Below are positions 33,087 through 33,797 of a stretch of 33,797 nucleotides of DNA, piece by piece (the first letter of the stretch is position 1; the number at the start of each line of letters is the position of its first letter). The position numbers and the translations under genes are program-made. The notes beneath the pieces were generated by a model, which saw only the letters and a list, made by a program, of their open reading frames with translations, was not told where the DNA came from and ran no database searches. The stretch is from Thermoplasmata archaeon (lineage in GTDB: Archaea; Thermoplasmatota; Thermoplasmata; Thermoplasmatales; Thermoplasmataceae): NCBI GenBank assembly GCA_021799315.1, contig JAJZAR010000003.1:1-33797 (forward strand). The letters run 5' to 3'.

Positions 33087-33125
33087 TACATTAGTATCAT
33101 ACTTATGTAATTCGTCTTATACGAA
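33087..33125 (+). promoter_or_regulatory. Permease promoter with two palindromes
   Basis: A 23-bp palindrome with one mismatched pair (TACATTAGTAT-C-ATACTTATGTA, 33087-33109) is followed by TTCGT-CTTAT-ACGAA (33111-33125). TATA-like sequences TTTTATA (33083-33089) and TTATGTAA (33103-33110) overlap the first. The permease ATG is at 33138. The spacing suits repression and suggests a regulated transporter. Confidence 0.5.
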
Positions 33126-33137
33126 CTGTGAAAAAAC

Positions 33138-33797
33138 ATGGAAACAAAGAAAAATTTCAGGTTGAAGAAGAATGAGGTGGGAACATGGGGTGCTATTGCA
33201 GAAGAAATAGCCGCTATGGCTCCAGCCTGCGATACAGTTGCATTCATCACATCGGCAGCAGCCTTTGCATTCTTTTTAACCCCACTGGCCTTTCTCATTG
33301 CAACACTTACCATGTTCCTTGAAGTAAACACACTTTACCATTTATCGAAAAGACATGCGAGCGCCGGAGGATACTATGGATATATTGGAACAGCCTTTGG
33401 ACCTACCCCTGCAATTACCAGTGGACTGCTCTATGTGATGTACCAGATTGCAAGCACCGCTGCCATACCAGTATACGTTGGAGGTGTTGTCTTACCTGGT
33501 GTGCTTCAATATTTCCTCGGTGTAACCCTACCGGGATGGATATGGATACCGCTCATACTTGTTTTTATAGTTGCGCCAATAATTCTTTCCATATTTGGAA
33601 TAAGGCCACAGATGAAATATGTAAGAATAGCAGCATTTTTTGAAATTATCTTTCTGGCAGTGTTATCCGCCATAATAATAATAGAGGCAAAGGATAACAC
33701 ACTGGCAGTTTTCAACCCGTTTTCACATAATAAAATATTCAACAGTGTTGGCGGACCACTTTCAGGATTGGGGTTAGGTATGATATTTGGGTTAGAT
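33138..33797 (+). CDS. APC-family amino acid permease, N-terminal part (runs off window)
   Basis: The first 220 residues are visible. After a short basic tail (METKKNFRLKKNEVGTWGAI), the first segment carries MAPACDTVAFITSAAAFAFF, followed by LTPLAFLIATLTMFLEVNTL, a hydrophilic loop SKRHASAGGYYGYIGTAFG and then three or more further membrane segments. The unwound helix-1 motif and the SAGGYYGY motif of segment 3 are hallmarks of the APC superfamily, which imports amino acids or polyamines with protons. The ATG at 33138 is preceded by two palindromes, so expression is probably controlled. The substrate cannot be read from sequence. Confidence 0.88.
   Translation, partial: METKKNFRLKKNEVGTWGAIAEEIAAMAPACDTVAFITSAAAFAFFLTPLAFLIATLTMFLEVNTLYHLSKRHASAGGYYGYIGTAFGPTPAITSGLLYVMYQIASTAAIPVYVGGVVLPGVLQYFLGVTLPGWIWIPLILVFIVAPIILSIFGIRPQMKYVRIAAFFEIIFLAVLSAIIIIEAKDNTLAVFNPFSHNKIFNSVGGPLSGLGLGMIFGLD

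Noticed and set aside
1-33797. CRISPR array or cas genes
   Set aside because: No regularly spaced repeats of 24-40 bp and no Cas motifs; the only related nuclease is the transposon TnpB.

Overview
The window looks like a chromosomal segment of an acidophilic archaeon of the order Thermoplasmatales, probably a moderately AT-rich relative of Ferroplasma, Acidiplasma or Cuniculiplasma. The evidence is archaeal core genes (rps19e, PDCD5-like, rpl39e, rpl31e, eIF6, Pth2, Nob1, CDP-archaeol synthase, archaeal PhoU, COG1340-type coiled coil), a 23S rRNA gene with no 16S gene beside it, and many TATA boxes centred about 24-26 bp before an ATG, as expected for leaderless or near-leaderless mRNAs. The genus is an inference; no database search was possible.

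Layout. 1-1100: the 5' part of a 23S rRNA gene on the minus strand, with a possible promoter and a leader inverted repeat. 1.5-8.3 kb: archaeal PhoU regulator, a membrane protein, glutamine synthetase, bifunctional NAD(P)HX repair enzyme, a degenerate acyl-adenylate-type protein and a PadR regulator with a clear operator. 8.4-14.4 kb: housekeeping block with gltA-nob1, the minus-strand operon HTH-CBS/carS/pth2, the translation operon rps19e-PDCD5-rpl39e-rpl31e-tif6, and pyrE. 14.4-17.5 kb: an unrecognised accessory cassette of two membrane-anchored exported proteins, an ABC ATPase with an altered H-loop, and an ABC permease. Its first gene lacks a good in-frame start but has a TATA box, an ATG and an (AG)6 tract upstream; adding one AG unit would restore the frame. 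17.7-20.2 kb: fumarylacetoacetate-hydrolase-family enzyme, a small unknown protein, and ftsZ.

20.2-25 kb is a recombination-prone surface/IS zone: a decayed transposase tail, a membrane-anchored DUF3494 (ice-binding-fold) protein, a deletion derivative of a TnpB element, pyrF, and a frameshifted TnpB element. Each TnpB copy is bracketed by its own 10-11 bp direct repeat, which the usual IS200/IS605 mechanism does not predict. 25-33.8 kb: coiled-coil protein, sugar-nucleotide pyrophosphorylase, urocanate hydratase, DUF998 membrane protein, S9 peptidase, tRNA-Thr(UGU), GNAT acetyltransferase, a small membrane protein and the start of an APC-family permease with two palindromes in its promoter.

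The best candidates for something undescribed are the four-gene exporter cassette with its possible dinucleotide-repeat switch, the TnpB pair with its direct repeats and a possible stand-alone guide RNA relic, and the DUF3494 surface protein in an acidophile lineage.
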